The translations under genes were made by a program, and so were the position numbers. Under the pieces are notes generated by a model. The model did not search any database. It had not been told where the DNA came from and saw only the letters and a program-made list of their open reading frames with translations. This document shows positions 1 through 9,219 of a stretch of DNA of 64,000 nucleotides, piece by piece; within the stretch, counting starts at the first letter, position 1, and the number at the start of each line of letters is the position of its first letter. Origin of the DNA: Oscheius dolichura (Eukaryota; Nematoda; Chromadorea; Rhabditida; Rhabditidae); contig OW051492.1 in the NCBI GenBank assembly GCA_932521035.1, positions 3,286,001-3,350,000 on the forward strand. Reading direction: 5' to 3'.

Positions 1-545
1 GAGCTCTGTCTTGTATTCATCAAAGCCAAGCTTGATGCAGGCATCGAGGCCATCCTCGGGTGCGAACAGGGCGAAGAGGTGGTGGGCGTATTGCCGGACC
101 AAGGGGATCTCGTAGCGGTCGCCGGCCTTCTGCAGCTCGACATACTTGTCAACGGGGAGAGGGCTGACATCCATCCCTCCTCCGACTGGAAAAGGAAGTA
201 TCCGTACATTCAAAAAGAGTCAAAACTTACAGTGCCTGTCCACATGATGGAGTAATTTGAGGATCTCCAGCATAGCCCAATAGGTGATGTCAACTTCCAG
301 AATGCCTTGCTGGACTTCGGCAAATCCCGAGAAGAACATGTCCTTGAAGTATACACTGTGCACGGCCAAGACGACTTTATTAGCATAGAGGAGCTCGTCC
401 CTGTCCTTGGCTTTGAGAGCAACGTCGGATAATTCCCATCGTTGTGTGAAATCGATAGAAACCAAGGATTCTCTGGAATTGTTTGGATGTATTAACGGGA
501 TATAGGAGAAACTCACTCGGCCGGAATGAAAGAAGGCGTACTCAT
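1..545 (-). CDS. BTB-domain protein, 3' part cut by window edge
   Basis: Exons on the minus strand are 545-517, 472-231 and 185-1; the reading frame stays open to the window edge, so the C-terminus is missing. The two introns (44 and 45 nt) have GTGAGT/TTCCAG and GTAAGT/TTCCAG boundaries, and the phases fit. The protein starts MSTPSFIPAE and runs into a BTB/POZ fold (IDFTQRWELSDVALKAKD, LLYANKVVLAVHS, YFKDMFF, then a WAMLEIL helix), followed by a region resembling the helices after the MATH/BTB core (VELQKAGDRYEIPLVRQY). BTB proteins of this kind usually dimerise and act as CUL3 substrate adaptors; that role here is inference from the family. No MATH or Kelch domain is visible. Two decayed relatives lie to the right, and their last exon carries a CxxCGST zinc-ribbon-like end that this gene probably also has beyond the edge. 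Confidence 0.75.
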
Positions 546-1869
546 TCTCAAATAGGACAAGTTAAGAAGAGGGTAGACTTCTGAAAAGGGAAAATAAGGT
601 AAACGATGGGGGAGACATCCATGGTCACGAGAAACAAGAAATCTTTCCAGGCGAGGAGTTGCCCGGGATCATTTTTTTCAATGGGAAAAGAAGTTGGGAA
701 GGGTTTAAATATAGGGGATACGGTAACTGAACGAGTCAACAAGAGATGGTATATACAGTAGGCCGCAGAAAAGAGGAAAAATTTATAGGCCAGACATTTT
801 GCCGGGGAAATGGATTTCTACAAAGGAATTGAAAAAAGGAAAGTAGAGTTCCGTAAAGAGAAAACGAACGAGAAAATGGCAAAGATTGTATCCAAGAGGG
901 CCGGAAAAGTTCAACTGAGCGGCCAAAATAGCGAGAGGTGCCGCGGACTATGTTAGTCATACGCTCAAGGAGGGGAGAGAGGGAGGGTGTCTGGGAAAGG
1001 AGCACGGGACAAATCGTCTCTCCACACAACTGGGAAAGAAACAGGATCCTCCCCGTTCACTAGACCCCAAATTTTTTAACAGTTTATGTCAAGAAGCTTA
1101 GATACCGACAAGAGTCGAGTTAGTTACCGTACCCTTTGGTTGGGCATTCTCTTCCCCGTAGAACAAGCTAATCTACAGAAGATGAGGCGATAAAGCAGAA
1201 TAAGGAAGAGACGGCTGGGTGGAGATATGAGTAGATTAATGGAGATGGCAAGAGAGCCGGAGGACCGGCAGTCCTTTGTTAGTCATATTTTACAACCGGA
1301 AGAGGCAGAGTTGGGGAGGTGCCGAGTCTGCCACATGTCTGATTGGGAGATGAGGGGATCGGCCCGTTCTAGCTATAGTGCCGGGTAATTCGTTTCCTAC
1401 CCAATGAGACCGTTCCCTTATACCCCGAGATTGTGTTTGGATAGGACTCTGATCGGTCTTCATCTCCCGGACAAGAAGATCCAGGCTAGCGAATCGGCCT
1501 CTGGTTCTCTGTGGACAATATAAACATCTGCAAATGGCGAGGCTGTTTTCGATGGCACGTCCGGATGATGCGATTTGACCCTTTGGTTGCCCGCTTTGTT
1601 GTTATCCTTCGAGGAGTTTTCCCCGCGCGATTTCAAAACTGTGAACCGAGAGGGATGGCCGGGAAGGAGAGTGTTCTGAGGAGTAAACAACATATTCGAG
1701 GGGAAATATTATAAGACTACCACATGTACTATGAATGGGGGATAGGGAGATTGGTCCGCTCAATAGCCCTAGAGCCGGATATTCGTCCACTATCTGAGGA
1801 GACAAGCAAATCTGTATAACGTGACGAGATGACGAGTATTTATTTGTTTTCTCTGTACATAACAATATT
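546..1869. other. intergenic, no gene recognised
   Basis: Only short open frames on both strands, with no splice-consistent or family-like coding signal. A TTTATT on the plus strand near 1840, meaning AATAAA on the minus strand, could serve the BTB fragment that ends at 1870. Confidence 0.5.
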
Positions 1870-2336
1870 TTACTTGGTAAAGAAAGTGCCACATCCATTG
1901 CAATGCTTACTGATGACGCCAGCCTTTCTATTCTTCTTCGCTACAATGTCGGTACTGCCATAGCCAGCACAGCGGACTTTTCTCTGCTCGGCTTCTTTAC
2001 ACTTCTCGACGATGATGGCGGCATCCGCCGGGGAGAAGGCCAACTCCTGACTGCCCTGCTTCAAGTAGGCTTCGATGTCTCCAAAGAGCATTTTCTTCAA
2101 GATTTCTGACTAAAATTGTTGTTTCTTTTGAAAAGAACGACGCCTAATAACTTCTGTTTGTGGAGACTTAATTTGACGGATATGTCGAGAGCAATCTTGG
2201 GGGCGAGCTGGGCGAACACTTGCTTGCAGAGGTCACGGATTACGGGGAGGTCATAGGCATCGCCGGCTTGATACAGCTCGACAAAGTGGTCGACTCCAAT
2301 GGTCGGATTAACTATGAAGAAGCATTCCGGACATTT
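1870..2336 (-). pseudogene. BTB-family gene fragment, C-terminal exons only
   Basis: Two blocks match the later exons of the neighbouring BTB genes. The upstream block (about 2320-2140, minus strand) encodes IGVDHFVELYQAGDAYDLPV, the equivalent of VELQKAGDRYEIPLV in the gene at the window start. The downstream block (2110-1870) encodes a SEILKKM start, a helix ending FSPADAAIIVEKCKEAE, and a zinc-ribbon-like tail with GSTD and CNGCGTFF. The donor joining them lacks one G compared with the copy at 5 kb (AAG followed by TTATT instead of GTATT-like), so the frame breaks. No BTB exon is found upstream between 2340 and 2540. The first CxxC of the tail is degraded to CAGY. I read this as a truncated duplicate, not an expressed gene. 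Confidence 0.6.
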
Positions 2337-2539
2337 CTAGATCGAGAGGCATTTGGTTCTCTGTAGTACAGCACGTTTGCGATGGAACGTATTGACCTGG
2401 GAGACGAAGTAATCACGCCACTGTGTTGAATTTTGAGAGGGATTAAACCGTTTTATTTGATGAATTTGGCTTTGAAGATATTGAAACCCGTTAGAGATAT
2501 TGTAATGCACACAGACAAAGAAAAGAAGACACGAAATGT

Positions 2540-3966
2540 CTAGTCGAGGTTTAAATTTTCAGGACGACTTTTGAGGTAGTGAATAGTTGCCTTTTGCAGT
2601 GCGGTTTTCTAAAAATAAAGATAGTTCTGTTAATAGAGAACCACCTTGAAAAACGGGCTGAGAATAAACTGTCGATAAGGCTTGTACGTAAGAACATAGG
2701 AGGATATGGCCATAGGAAGTGCGGAGAAGCCGAGAATTAATAGAACGTTCAGTATATCTGCTCTATAGGATTTTGTCACAACAAGGAAGGCTATCCAGGG
2801 AACAATGATGCCCGCAACGGGTATGAAAAAGGCACTCTGAGCAAAGCTGTAGATCAATTTTCTGTGGAATTACCATTGTAGTAAGCGACAAGAGGAGCTG
2901 CCTCTGTTGCGCCTTATATTTAATCGAACCAATTATTCCAACTTTGCTGGTGAGCTTCCAAATGACACCAGCACTAATTAACACAATCGCTACTGCGAGA
3001 AAGCACCACAAAAACAGAATATAGATTAAGATAATTGCGAATGGATTCGAACCATCAAGTCGTGCAGCTATAACTTCGTCCGACAGAAAATCTTCGAAAT
3101 AAACAGCAGTTGTTTGTAGCAGGAATTGTTTCAATTTGTGTTGATCCTCAAAATCAAAGACCATGTAGAGTCCAGGTAGGGAAAGGGTGTTAACTATCCC
3201 GTAGAAGATAGTATACACTGAATAACGAAGAGCATTAGAGTTGAGGATGTGTTCTCGAGGAAGAATTGCATCCATTCGGTAATAAAACACGGGAACGATA
3301 GTGGTGGCAACAACTAAAAAAGGATAGTATTATTGGAGGGAAAATACTCACTCATAATGAGATTAGAATAAATGGCAAGCTGGACGACTGTAGGAATACC
3401 GAGAGCCGAATACGTACCGTCAAATTTGCCCGCCATATACGGGAGGTAGACGATGATAACGGTAAAGAAGGAAAGATGCATGACAAGCAAAATACCTCTA
3501 TAAATTTGTATGTGTTGTGTATATTTTTTTAAAGGAACCGCTTCACATAGATTATTTCCAAAGTAAGGATCAGCCTTTTCGAGACCCTTTGTTTCATAAT
3601 GGCACGAGACGGCTGGGCTCCCAAAGAAACAGTCTGATCGGGGGAAAAGACTGTCCAGGTACGCCCACGTACTTTTAATATTTAATGAATTATGTCATCA
3701 TTACTGCTTCTAATATATGCTATAAACAAAAAACTTACACACTAAAATGGTACAAGAGCAATCCGATGAACACTCTTGACAGAAATGGTGGCGACTTGAA
3801 CGCTATTGTGTAGAGACTAATCCCAGTTACGATTGTATTAATCAAGCAAAGAATCTATAATGACTTCTATAAATTAAACAAAACAAGCAGATACCTTTAA
3901 AGCGAAGAAGTATGATGTTGGCTGAGGGTTAAAATAAGGGTTTATGTTGAAAGTAGTGACATTCAT
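2540..3966 (-). CDS. nematode serpentine chemoreceptor (7TM, Srh/Str-like)
   Basis: Six exons on the minus strand: 3966-3895, 3854-3739, 3671-3352, 3313-2890, 2846-2645, 2608-2540; 400 residues, all phases consistent. The N-terminus has the NPxxxYFxALK pattern, then a first membrane segment, a KSPPFL intracellular motif, a later segment with GTYSALGIPTVVQ, the FYYRMDAIL motif at the end of TM3, and QRQLLFFAQSAFFIPV at the start of TM6, ending with YRQFILSPFFK after TM7. These are landmarks of the Srh/Str superfamily of nematode G-protein-coupled receptors, which sit in sensory neurons; ligand unknown. The intron before TM6 uses a weak GTCGCT donor, chosen because it restores this conserved motif and gives a 44-nt intron. 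The last intron (36 nt) is the least certain; without it the protein ends about eight codons after YRQFILSP. Confidence 0.8.
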
Positions 3967-4521
3967 TTCATAGAGAAGAAATGAACGCGTCAATAGAGGA
4001 GGTTCTGCTAATACAACAGGTGGACTTCTATAGTATTCAATTAGCTTTCATATGTCGAAAATCTGGTAGACTACTGGCGGTATAATGGAAAAGGTGATAG
4101 TTTTGACAACAGCTTACAGGAAAAAGATTATCTATTTAGAAGGAAGATTAGAAATCCTACCCTAATAATAGGCAGACTAGATTTGCCCAGTTCTTTTGTG
4201 AAGAAAAAAAATGCCTTGGCCAGCCGGCGGCCGGCCGACGCCCCCGTTTTGTGTTGGCGGAGGCTCCGCGCTGGGGTCTACTTCGTTCCATCGGTTTGGT
4301 CGAGATCCTTGGCTTTGACCAATCCCAGACCATTTAAACCATTGGCTGACCGAACCCGGCTGGCTATAGAGACTAATTCAAGTTACGAGAAAAAGGGCTT
4401 AACTTTGGTAAAGTGCTGTCGACTCCTCACTGTTACGCGCCAGAGACCCTTTGGCTGTGTAGATCAGGTGTAGTACAGGTCAGGCGTCAAACCACGACCT
4501 TCTGGGTGAAGCCATTGCTCG
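3967..4521. other. intergenic, upstream of the receptor gene
   Basis: Probably contains the receptor promoter (minus strand). I see no coding exon or RNA gene; a GC-rich patch lies near 4220-4260. Confidence 0.4.
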
Positions 4522-4692
4522 TCACCCCTTCTCCTTGACCTCTTCTCCCCCCTTAATCTCGTACGTTGGATCTTTAATACAGTAAAGGATGGAGTAGCCC
4601 TCCTGTAAATCAATTTCCGGATCCTGGTCCATTCTTCTAGCTGCCGAGCTAACTACAACCACCTTGGCGTCTTTACCCCGGTGTCTCGGCCC
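4522..4692 (-). pseudogene. terminal exon-like fragment, unknown family (copy 1)
   Basis: A minus-strand open stretch begins after a TTCCAACAG acceptor-like site and ends at TGA. It encodes DAKVVVVSSAARRMDQDPEI then a run ending in a charged EEVKEKG tail. A related block lies at 5902-6012 with DAEVVAVSSALGRMAQEPEI. The pair shows codon-level similarity, so it was once coding, but I cannot connect either copy to a start exon with good splice sites. The copies flank the decayed BTB gene, one on each side, so they may be the remains of a neighbouring gene duplicated with it. Family not recognised. Confidence 0.35.
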
Positions 4693-4774
4693 CTGTTGGA
4701 ATAAGTTTTCAAACTTCGAAACTACACTGATATCTGTATACGATCGAAAAGATCCTCTTAATTCTGTTCTTTAT

Positions 4775-5480
4775 TCACCGAACTTGATACTCCCAGCGAT
4801 TACACATTATTTGGCCGTTGTATGTCCTTCTTTCCTGTACATCTGTACTGCCGCACCTTGAGCAACAAGTTTTCTTCTTCTCGGCTTCTTCTTTCCATTT
4901 CTGGATAATGACCAGTGCGTCGGCGGGAGTAAAAATCATGCCAGTAACTCCAGTCTTCAAATACGTTTCAATATCTTCGACGGTCATTTTCTTCAGAACT
5001 TCCGACTGGAATATGCTATTTGTCTTGGATTCCCCAAAGGAACTACCTTTTCTTCATGAAGTTCCAATTGGAGATATACATCGAATTGAACCCGGAGGGA
5101 GTTGTTCCTTCCAGAGATCTCGAATAACGGGGATGTCATAGGCGTCGCCCGCTCGGTACAGCTGGGTTAATTGGTTAGCTGAATACCGACAGTAACCCCC
5201 TGTTGTGACTGAAAAAGCACTTTGTCCGCATAAGAAGACACCTGCCCTGTCTTTTGACGTTGTGAACTATTCAGAGGATCTCTAACATGGCCCAAAATGA
5301 GATATCGATTTCCACGACGTCTTGCTTGGATTCAGCAAAGTCAGCGAAGAACAAGGCTTTGAAGAAGGGACTGTGGACGGCCAGGACAGTTTTATTGGCA
5401 TAGAGAAGGTTCTCCACGTCGTTTACTTTTATGGCCACATCGGACATATCCCACTTTTTTGTGAAATCGATAGTAGTCAT
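4775..5480 (-). pseudogene. BTB-family pseudogene with premature stop and frameshift
   Basis: This copy aligns with the BTB gene at the window start: first exon from an ATG at 5480 (TTIDFTKKWDMSDVAIKVND, LLYANKTVLAVHS, then WAMLEIL). The codon equivalent to the lysine after WAMLEIL is TGA. After an intron ending TTTTTCAG near 5208 the block LTQLYRAGDAYDIPVIRD follows, then the frame slips by one base before FDVYLQLELHEEK. The last exon (about 5008-4775) reads SEVLKKMTVEDIETYLKTG and ends with a CxxCGSTD zinc-ribbon-like tail, cut at VR-stop. The open frame runs upstream of the ATG to about 5669 without another ATG and contains tandem IRPIRPIAPI codons. A stop plus a frameshift argue for a pseudogene; a sequence error at both sites is the alternative. 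Confidence 0.65.
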
Positions 5481-5901
5481 GGCTTCGTCTTCGCTTGGTC
5501 CAATTGATACAATTGGTGCAATTGGTCGAATTGGTCGAATTGGTTGAACTCTATAGATGTTTTCTGCAGCTTCAGAATTCACAAGAATCCGCTGTCTGTC
5601 GGATTGATAGGCTTCCTTGCAAGCAAAACAGCAACAAAGACTGCAACCGACACCGCAACTGACACCCAAAACGGTTTAATGGAAGGGAAGGTATTTTGTT
5701 CTTGATTTCTTGGAAAAAAGACTCAAGGGAATTTGGGGAATAACTGGAAAATATCTACCCCTTATTAAAGTGCTATGGTGCTTGTCTGTCCGATGGGAAA
5801 GTGTCCGACGGTAAAGGGATTAAAAATTTCTTAATCTGAAATCATTGTACGACCAAACTCCTCCACGGGCAATCTTTCTTTCCCTTCTGATATTTAGGCC
5901 T

Positions 5902-6012
5902 TTACAGCGTTAAAGGATGGAAGAAGACACCCTCATCTAGAGAAATTTCTGGTTCCTGGGCCATCCTCCCAAGTGCCGAGCTAACGGCGACCACCTCGGC
6001 ATCCTCTCCCAT
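5902..6012 (-). pseudogene. terminal exon-like fragment, unknown family (copy 2)
   Basis: Short minus-strand frame from ATG to TAA, 36 codons, containing AEVVAVSSALGRMAQEPEI. It is the partner of the fragment at 4522-4692: the first half is well conserved and the last ten codons diverge. No convincing upstream exon. Function unknown. Confidence 0.3.
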
Positions 6013-6183
6013 TGTCTCGGCTTTCCCCCGCGCGGAGGATGACCCAACGTGCCCTCAGAGTATGTTCCCTCCTGTAATAAAGACCCACCAAAGCCATTGG
6101 AACTGACCCGACGCTAATTGCCCAGCCAACGCGTCGCGTTTCAACAGAGCGTCCCTCATTCACCTCTCTACCGTCGTCCGAGA

Positions 6184-6447
6184 ATGTGGCTCAAGAAGGA
6201 GACTAACCCCTACCTCGGTGCGTATCCCTCCTTTCCTTTTCAACTGTTAAAATCTTTAGCCAACCCTCTGATCTATTCCGGATCGGAGAAGTCCTCCCAG
6301 TTGACCCTCAACGTCAATGTAGATGCCGTCAAGCAAGAGGAGGAGAAGAAGAAGCTCAAGCCCGTCTGCATTATTGGACTCGTCATTATGTTGATCCTCC
6401 TGGCCGGCTACTGCCCCTACCTCCGTCATCTCTTCGGATTCCAATAA
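6184..6447 (+). CDS. small single-pass membrane protein, 73 aa
   Basis: Two exons, 6184-6217 and 6260-6447, joined across a 42-nt GTGCGT/CTTTAG intron in phase 1. The product has an N-terminal hydrophilic half with a Glu/Lys-rich stretch (VKQEEEKKKLKP), one membrane segment (VCIIGLVIMLILLAGYCP) and a ten-residue tail. An AATAAA follows about 25 nt after the stop. The KxVC-hydrophobic-CP pattern resembles the membrane anchor of the type II C-type lectin at 12.2 kb (KSCC ... FCPLFREF), so this may be a lectin anchor that lost its lectin domain, but that link is inference. No known family recognised. Confidence 0.6.
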   Translation: MWLKKETNPYLGAYPSFPFQLLKSLANPLIYSGSEKSSQLTLNVNVDAVKQEEEKKKLKPVCIIGLVIMLILLAGYCPYLRHLFGFQ

Positions 6448-7373
6448 GCCGTGTTTCTCTTTTCTCTTATTCAATAAACTTTCGTGTAGAACCGTCCTGT
6501 CTTGGGAACACAGAACTTTAAAAGAAGGAGTACAGCCTGCTCAGAGGGTTCAAGAGGGCCGGTTCAGGTTCCAAAAAGCTGCCCCATTCAACCTGCCTAC
6601 CGTTCTAACTTGTCCCCAAGGAACAAAAATATAAAACCTGACGGAAATAGTCAAAAGATCCAGAATCCGCTTGTCCCTAACCGGTTTCAACAAATTCTAC
6701 TATAAAAGCGGCGGTTATCCCCAAGAGCCGTCATTTGCCCACTGCTCCAGTGAGCCCCGCTCTTGCAGGTATCTTTTGCTCGACTTCTTCTGGCTTTCTT
6801 CGAACTTTACCAAAGTTGCGAAACCCTGCTGGCTTTTGAAACGACGGCACCAGTATTTTATGCGTCTTTGGCAGTAGTTTTTCCTAGGGCGCCGCGCGGA
6901 GTCGAATTTTCTTGGGGAGGCTAATAGAGAGCGGCCACTGCCGGCGCCGGTGGCACTTTTGCGCACTTTATTCTTTTTGTTGAAAGTATAGAAAAACGCG
7001 TAGCTCTGTTGCAGTACGTCCAGTAAAGACGATTTTCTATGTGCAAAGTTAGTATTGGTACAGGCACCAGTAAGAATTACCGCGGCGCCGGCGAGCGGTT
7101 GGCCGCGAGCCTGCAGCCGTACGCACTCGGCAGGTGGCTTCTTTTCGTTCAAAGCGGCTACAAGATTGTCACAACTTTATTCTTTCGCCTTGCCGAGGTG
7201 GTACAGGTGCGGATACGCGAACTATTCGGTCTGCCTGGCCGGCTGCCAGAGCCAGTTACTCCAAGGCGCCGTCCTCCCGTTGTAGAGTCCTCCTTGCACA
7301 CAATAAAACAGCGCTCTTTTCATCCTATTACAGTAATCTAATCGCCTTCTTTTCAGTTTCTTCCATCTCCGAA
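6448..7373. other. intergenic, upstream of the sperm-protein gene
   Basis: Several overlapping open frames in GC-rich sequence, none with splice support or recognisable domains. The promoter of the following sperm-protein gene should lie at its right end. Confidence 0.4.
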
Positions 7374-7721
7374 ATGGGTGTCGAGCTCTCCCTGAACCCT
7401 CCCACGTGTCCCATCTCGGCTGCCGGCGGTGTCAGCAAGCACAAGATCATCAACCACTGCGACCAGATGCTGGCCTACAAGATCCGCTCTTCCAACAACT
7501 CCAACTACCACGTAAGTACCATCTACGGGCTGATCCAAATCGGCTATACGGCGGACCTCGTCATCACCCGCGTCAAAGGCCCGCCCCGTCCCGACCACTT
7601 GACTATTCAATATGCGTCCGTGCCCCAGGACTGCGTCGACCCCAAGGCTCCGTTTGCCACGGGCAAGCCCGTCGGGGAGATCACCGGCGAGACGGCCATC
7701 AAGCTCTCCGCCGCCGAGTGA
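7374..7721 (+). CDS. sperm-specific MSP-domain protein (SSP, class P)
   Basis: Single exon, 115 residues. The sequence starts MGVELSLNPPTCPISAAGG and carries VSKHKIINHCDQMLAYKIRS, SNNSNY and STIYGLIQIG, the signature of the small MSP-domain proteins known in C. elegans as the SSP family. These are seven-stranded immunoglobulin-like folds, expressed in the male germ line and related to the major sperm protein that drives amoeboid sperm motility. Length matches the family (about 107-115). A TTTTCAG sits 18 nt before the ATG and could be a spliced-leader acceptor. An AATAAA lies about 10 nt after the stop. A GTAAGT inside the coding region is read as coding, because MSP similarity continues through it. 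A decayed duplicate of the central part lies 180 bp downstream. Confidence 0.9.
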   Translation: MGVELSLNPPTCPISAAGGVSKHKIINHCDQMLAYKIRSSNNSNYHVSTIYGLIQIGYTADLVITRVKGPPRPDHLTIQYASVPQDCVDPKAPFATGKPVGEITGETAIKLSAAE

Positions 7722-7902
7722 TCCTTTAGAAATAAAGATCGAATGACATCTTCTTCAGTCTTTTATTTTCTTGATTTTCTTTGTTTTCTCGATGAAGAAG
7801 GCCGGTCCTTATCCCAATACGTGGACCGACGAAGATTTCGGGTTGTAGAGACTTTCCCCATTCTCCCTGTCTCTTCATGGTTTATTAGCTGTTTGTTCTG
7901 CT

Positions 7903-7956
7903 TCCAACCAATCGGGCTACCACATGAGTACGATCTACGGACTGATCCAAATCGGC
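7903..7956 (+). pseudogene. decayed MSP/SSP fragment
   Basis: Eighteen codons encode SNQSGYHMSTIYGLIQIG, nearly the same as SNNSNYHVSTIYGLIQIG in the SSP gene just upstream. No MSP similarity is visible on either side. It is a remnant of a tandem duplicate. Confidence 0.65.
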
Positions 7957-8064
7957 AGTATGTCTCTTACTTGTTTATGAGCATTTTGCCATTTGGGGGT
8001 GCGCTGCCACCGCTCTCCGGCGGGTGACTCATCCTCCTGGCCTCTTCAAGAGGCGAGGAAGGCG

Positions 8065-8453
8065 GCCAGAGCCGGCCAACGTTCTTCCTCACCGCACCCA
8101 AAAACTCACCAAATGCTCGCCGCGCTCAAATAATTCGACCTTGCTTATTTTTTTAATGTCTATCTTGTTCAAAATTTTATGGCGAACAAGCTGGTATAGG
8201 TTATTTTCCATAAGAACAAGAAATTGTTGAAATATAATATAACCCAAAATAGAGTTTTTGAGGTGAACATAGCGTTTCTCTTGATAACTCAGCAATTTCT
8301 TATTCTTATGGAATATAACATATATCAGCTTGTCCGCCATAAAATTCTGAACAAGATAGACATTAAAAAAAAAGCAAGGTCGAATTATTCGAGCGCGGCG
8401 AGCATTTGGTGAGTTTTTGGGTGCGGTGAGGAAGAACGTTGACCGCCAGAGCC
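8065..8453. mobile_element. fold-back MITE with 9-bp target duplication (Mutator-like?)
   Basis: The element spans 8074-8444 and is flanked on each side by GCCAGAGCC (8065-8073 and 8445-8453). The two arms, about 8074-8233 and 8289-8444, are long imperfect inverted repeats beginning GGCCAACGTTCTTCCTCACC and GGTCAACGTTCTTCCTCACC (read inward), separated by about 55 bp. It has no transposase. A 9-bp target duplication and very long terminal inverted repeats fit non-autonomous Mutator-like (MULE) elements; that class is inferred. A related single arm is found at 49.7 kb. Confidence 0.8.
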
Positions 8454-8512
8454 AGGAGTATTCCGACCAGTAGCCAGAGCAGATTTACCCTAGAAAGTGA
8501 AGGGCCGAGTTT

Positions 8513-9045
8513 TCACTGGGAAGACGAGAAAAGACTAGCCCGGGAAAGGAATTGGAAGGAGCCATTAGCAATCGGCCAGCTAAAGACAGCCGGCTCGGCA
8601 CAGTAATCAAAGCAACCGAGTAGGCAATCGGAGAAGTTGTATCTTCCTTGGAGGATGAAGAAACTCTCATTGGACAACGGAGATCCGGTCCCGTTGAGGC
8701 CATCCTTGAACTTGGGATGATAAGTATTAGGTATTGCGGCTTTCAATTTCTTTTGATACTCTGAAATTCTGGCTTTTATCTCTAGAAGAGGGGGGCATTT
8801 TTACCTTTACGGATCGCATAACAAATCCCCAAGTAGATGACACCAACTACAATTATGATTGTTTTGGCTATCCCTATCCAGCTGCTCTGCTTCTTGTCAT
8901 GTTTTCCTATTTCCTTTTCTGCTTTTCCGACTTTCCTTTTTACCCAACGAAGACAACGAGAATGAAAAGAGAGGGGCTGATTTGTTGGTTCCTCGTCCAC
9001 AGTTGGCTCGAAGGGGATATTCTCCTCTGGAGGACGACGGGGCAT
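8513..9045 (-). pseudogene. truncated type II membrane C-type lectin
   Basis: Two exons on the minus strand, 9045-8805 and 8760-8513, share the layout of the intact lectin gene immediately to the right. The first encodes a Pro/Glu-rich cytoplasmic tail, a basic stretch and one membrane segment (IAKTIIIVVGVIYLGICYAI); the second gives the first part of a lectin domain (GRYNFSDCLLGCFDYC). The first exon is 241 nt, the same as in the lectin at 12.2 kb. The frame stops at TGA soon after the position where the intact gene has its donor, and the second half of the lectin fold (WxGL ... CxxxxxxxCxC) is absent. A fold-back element sits 70 bp beyond. It may still make a short protein, but the lectin domain is broken. 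Confidence 0.55.
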
Positions 9046-9219
9046 GGCGGGGAAGACTGGCGGGCAGGCAAAAGAGTGCGAGAATAACAACACGTTTATT
9101 TTTAGAAAATACACATAATATGCCACATTTGGACCCTGTATTGAAGACTTTTAAAGTGAAATAAAGCTGAGTATGAGAGAAATCAGGGAGAATCATAGAG
9201 AGACACCGGATAGGGTCAT

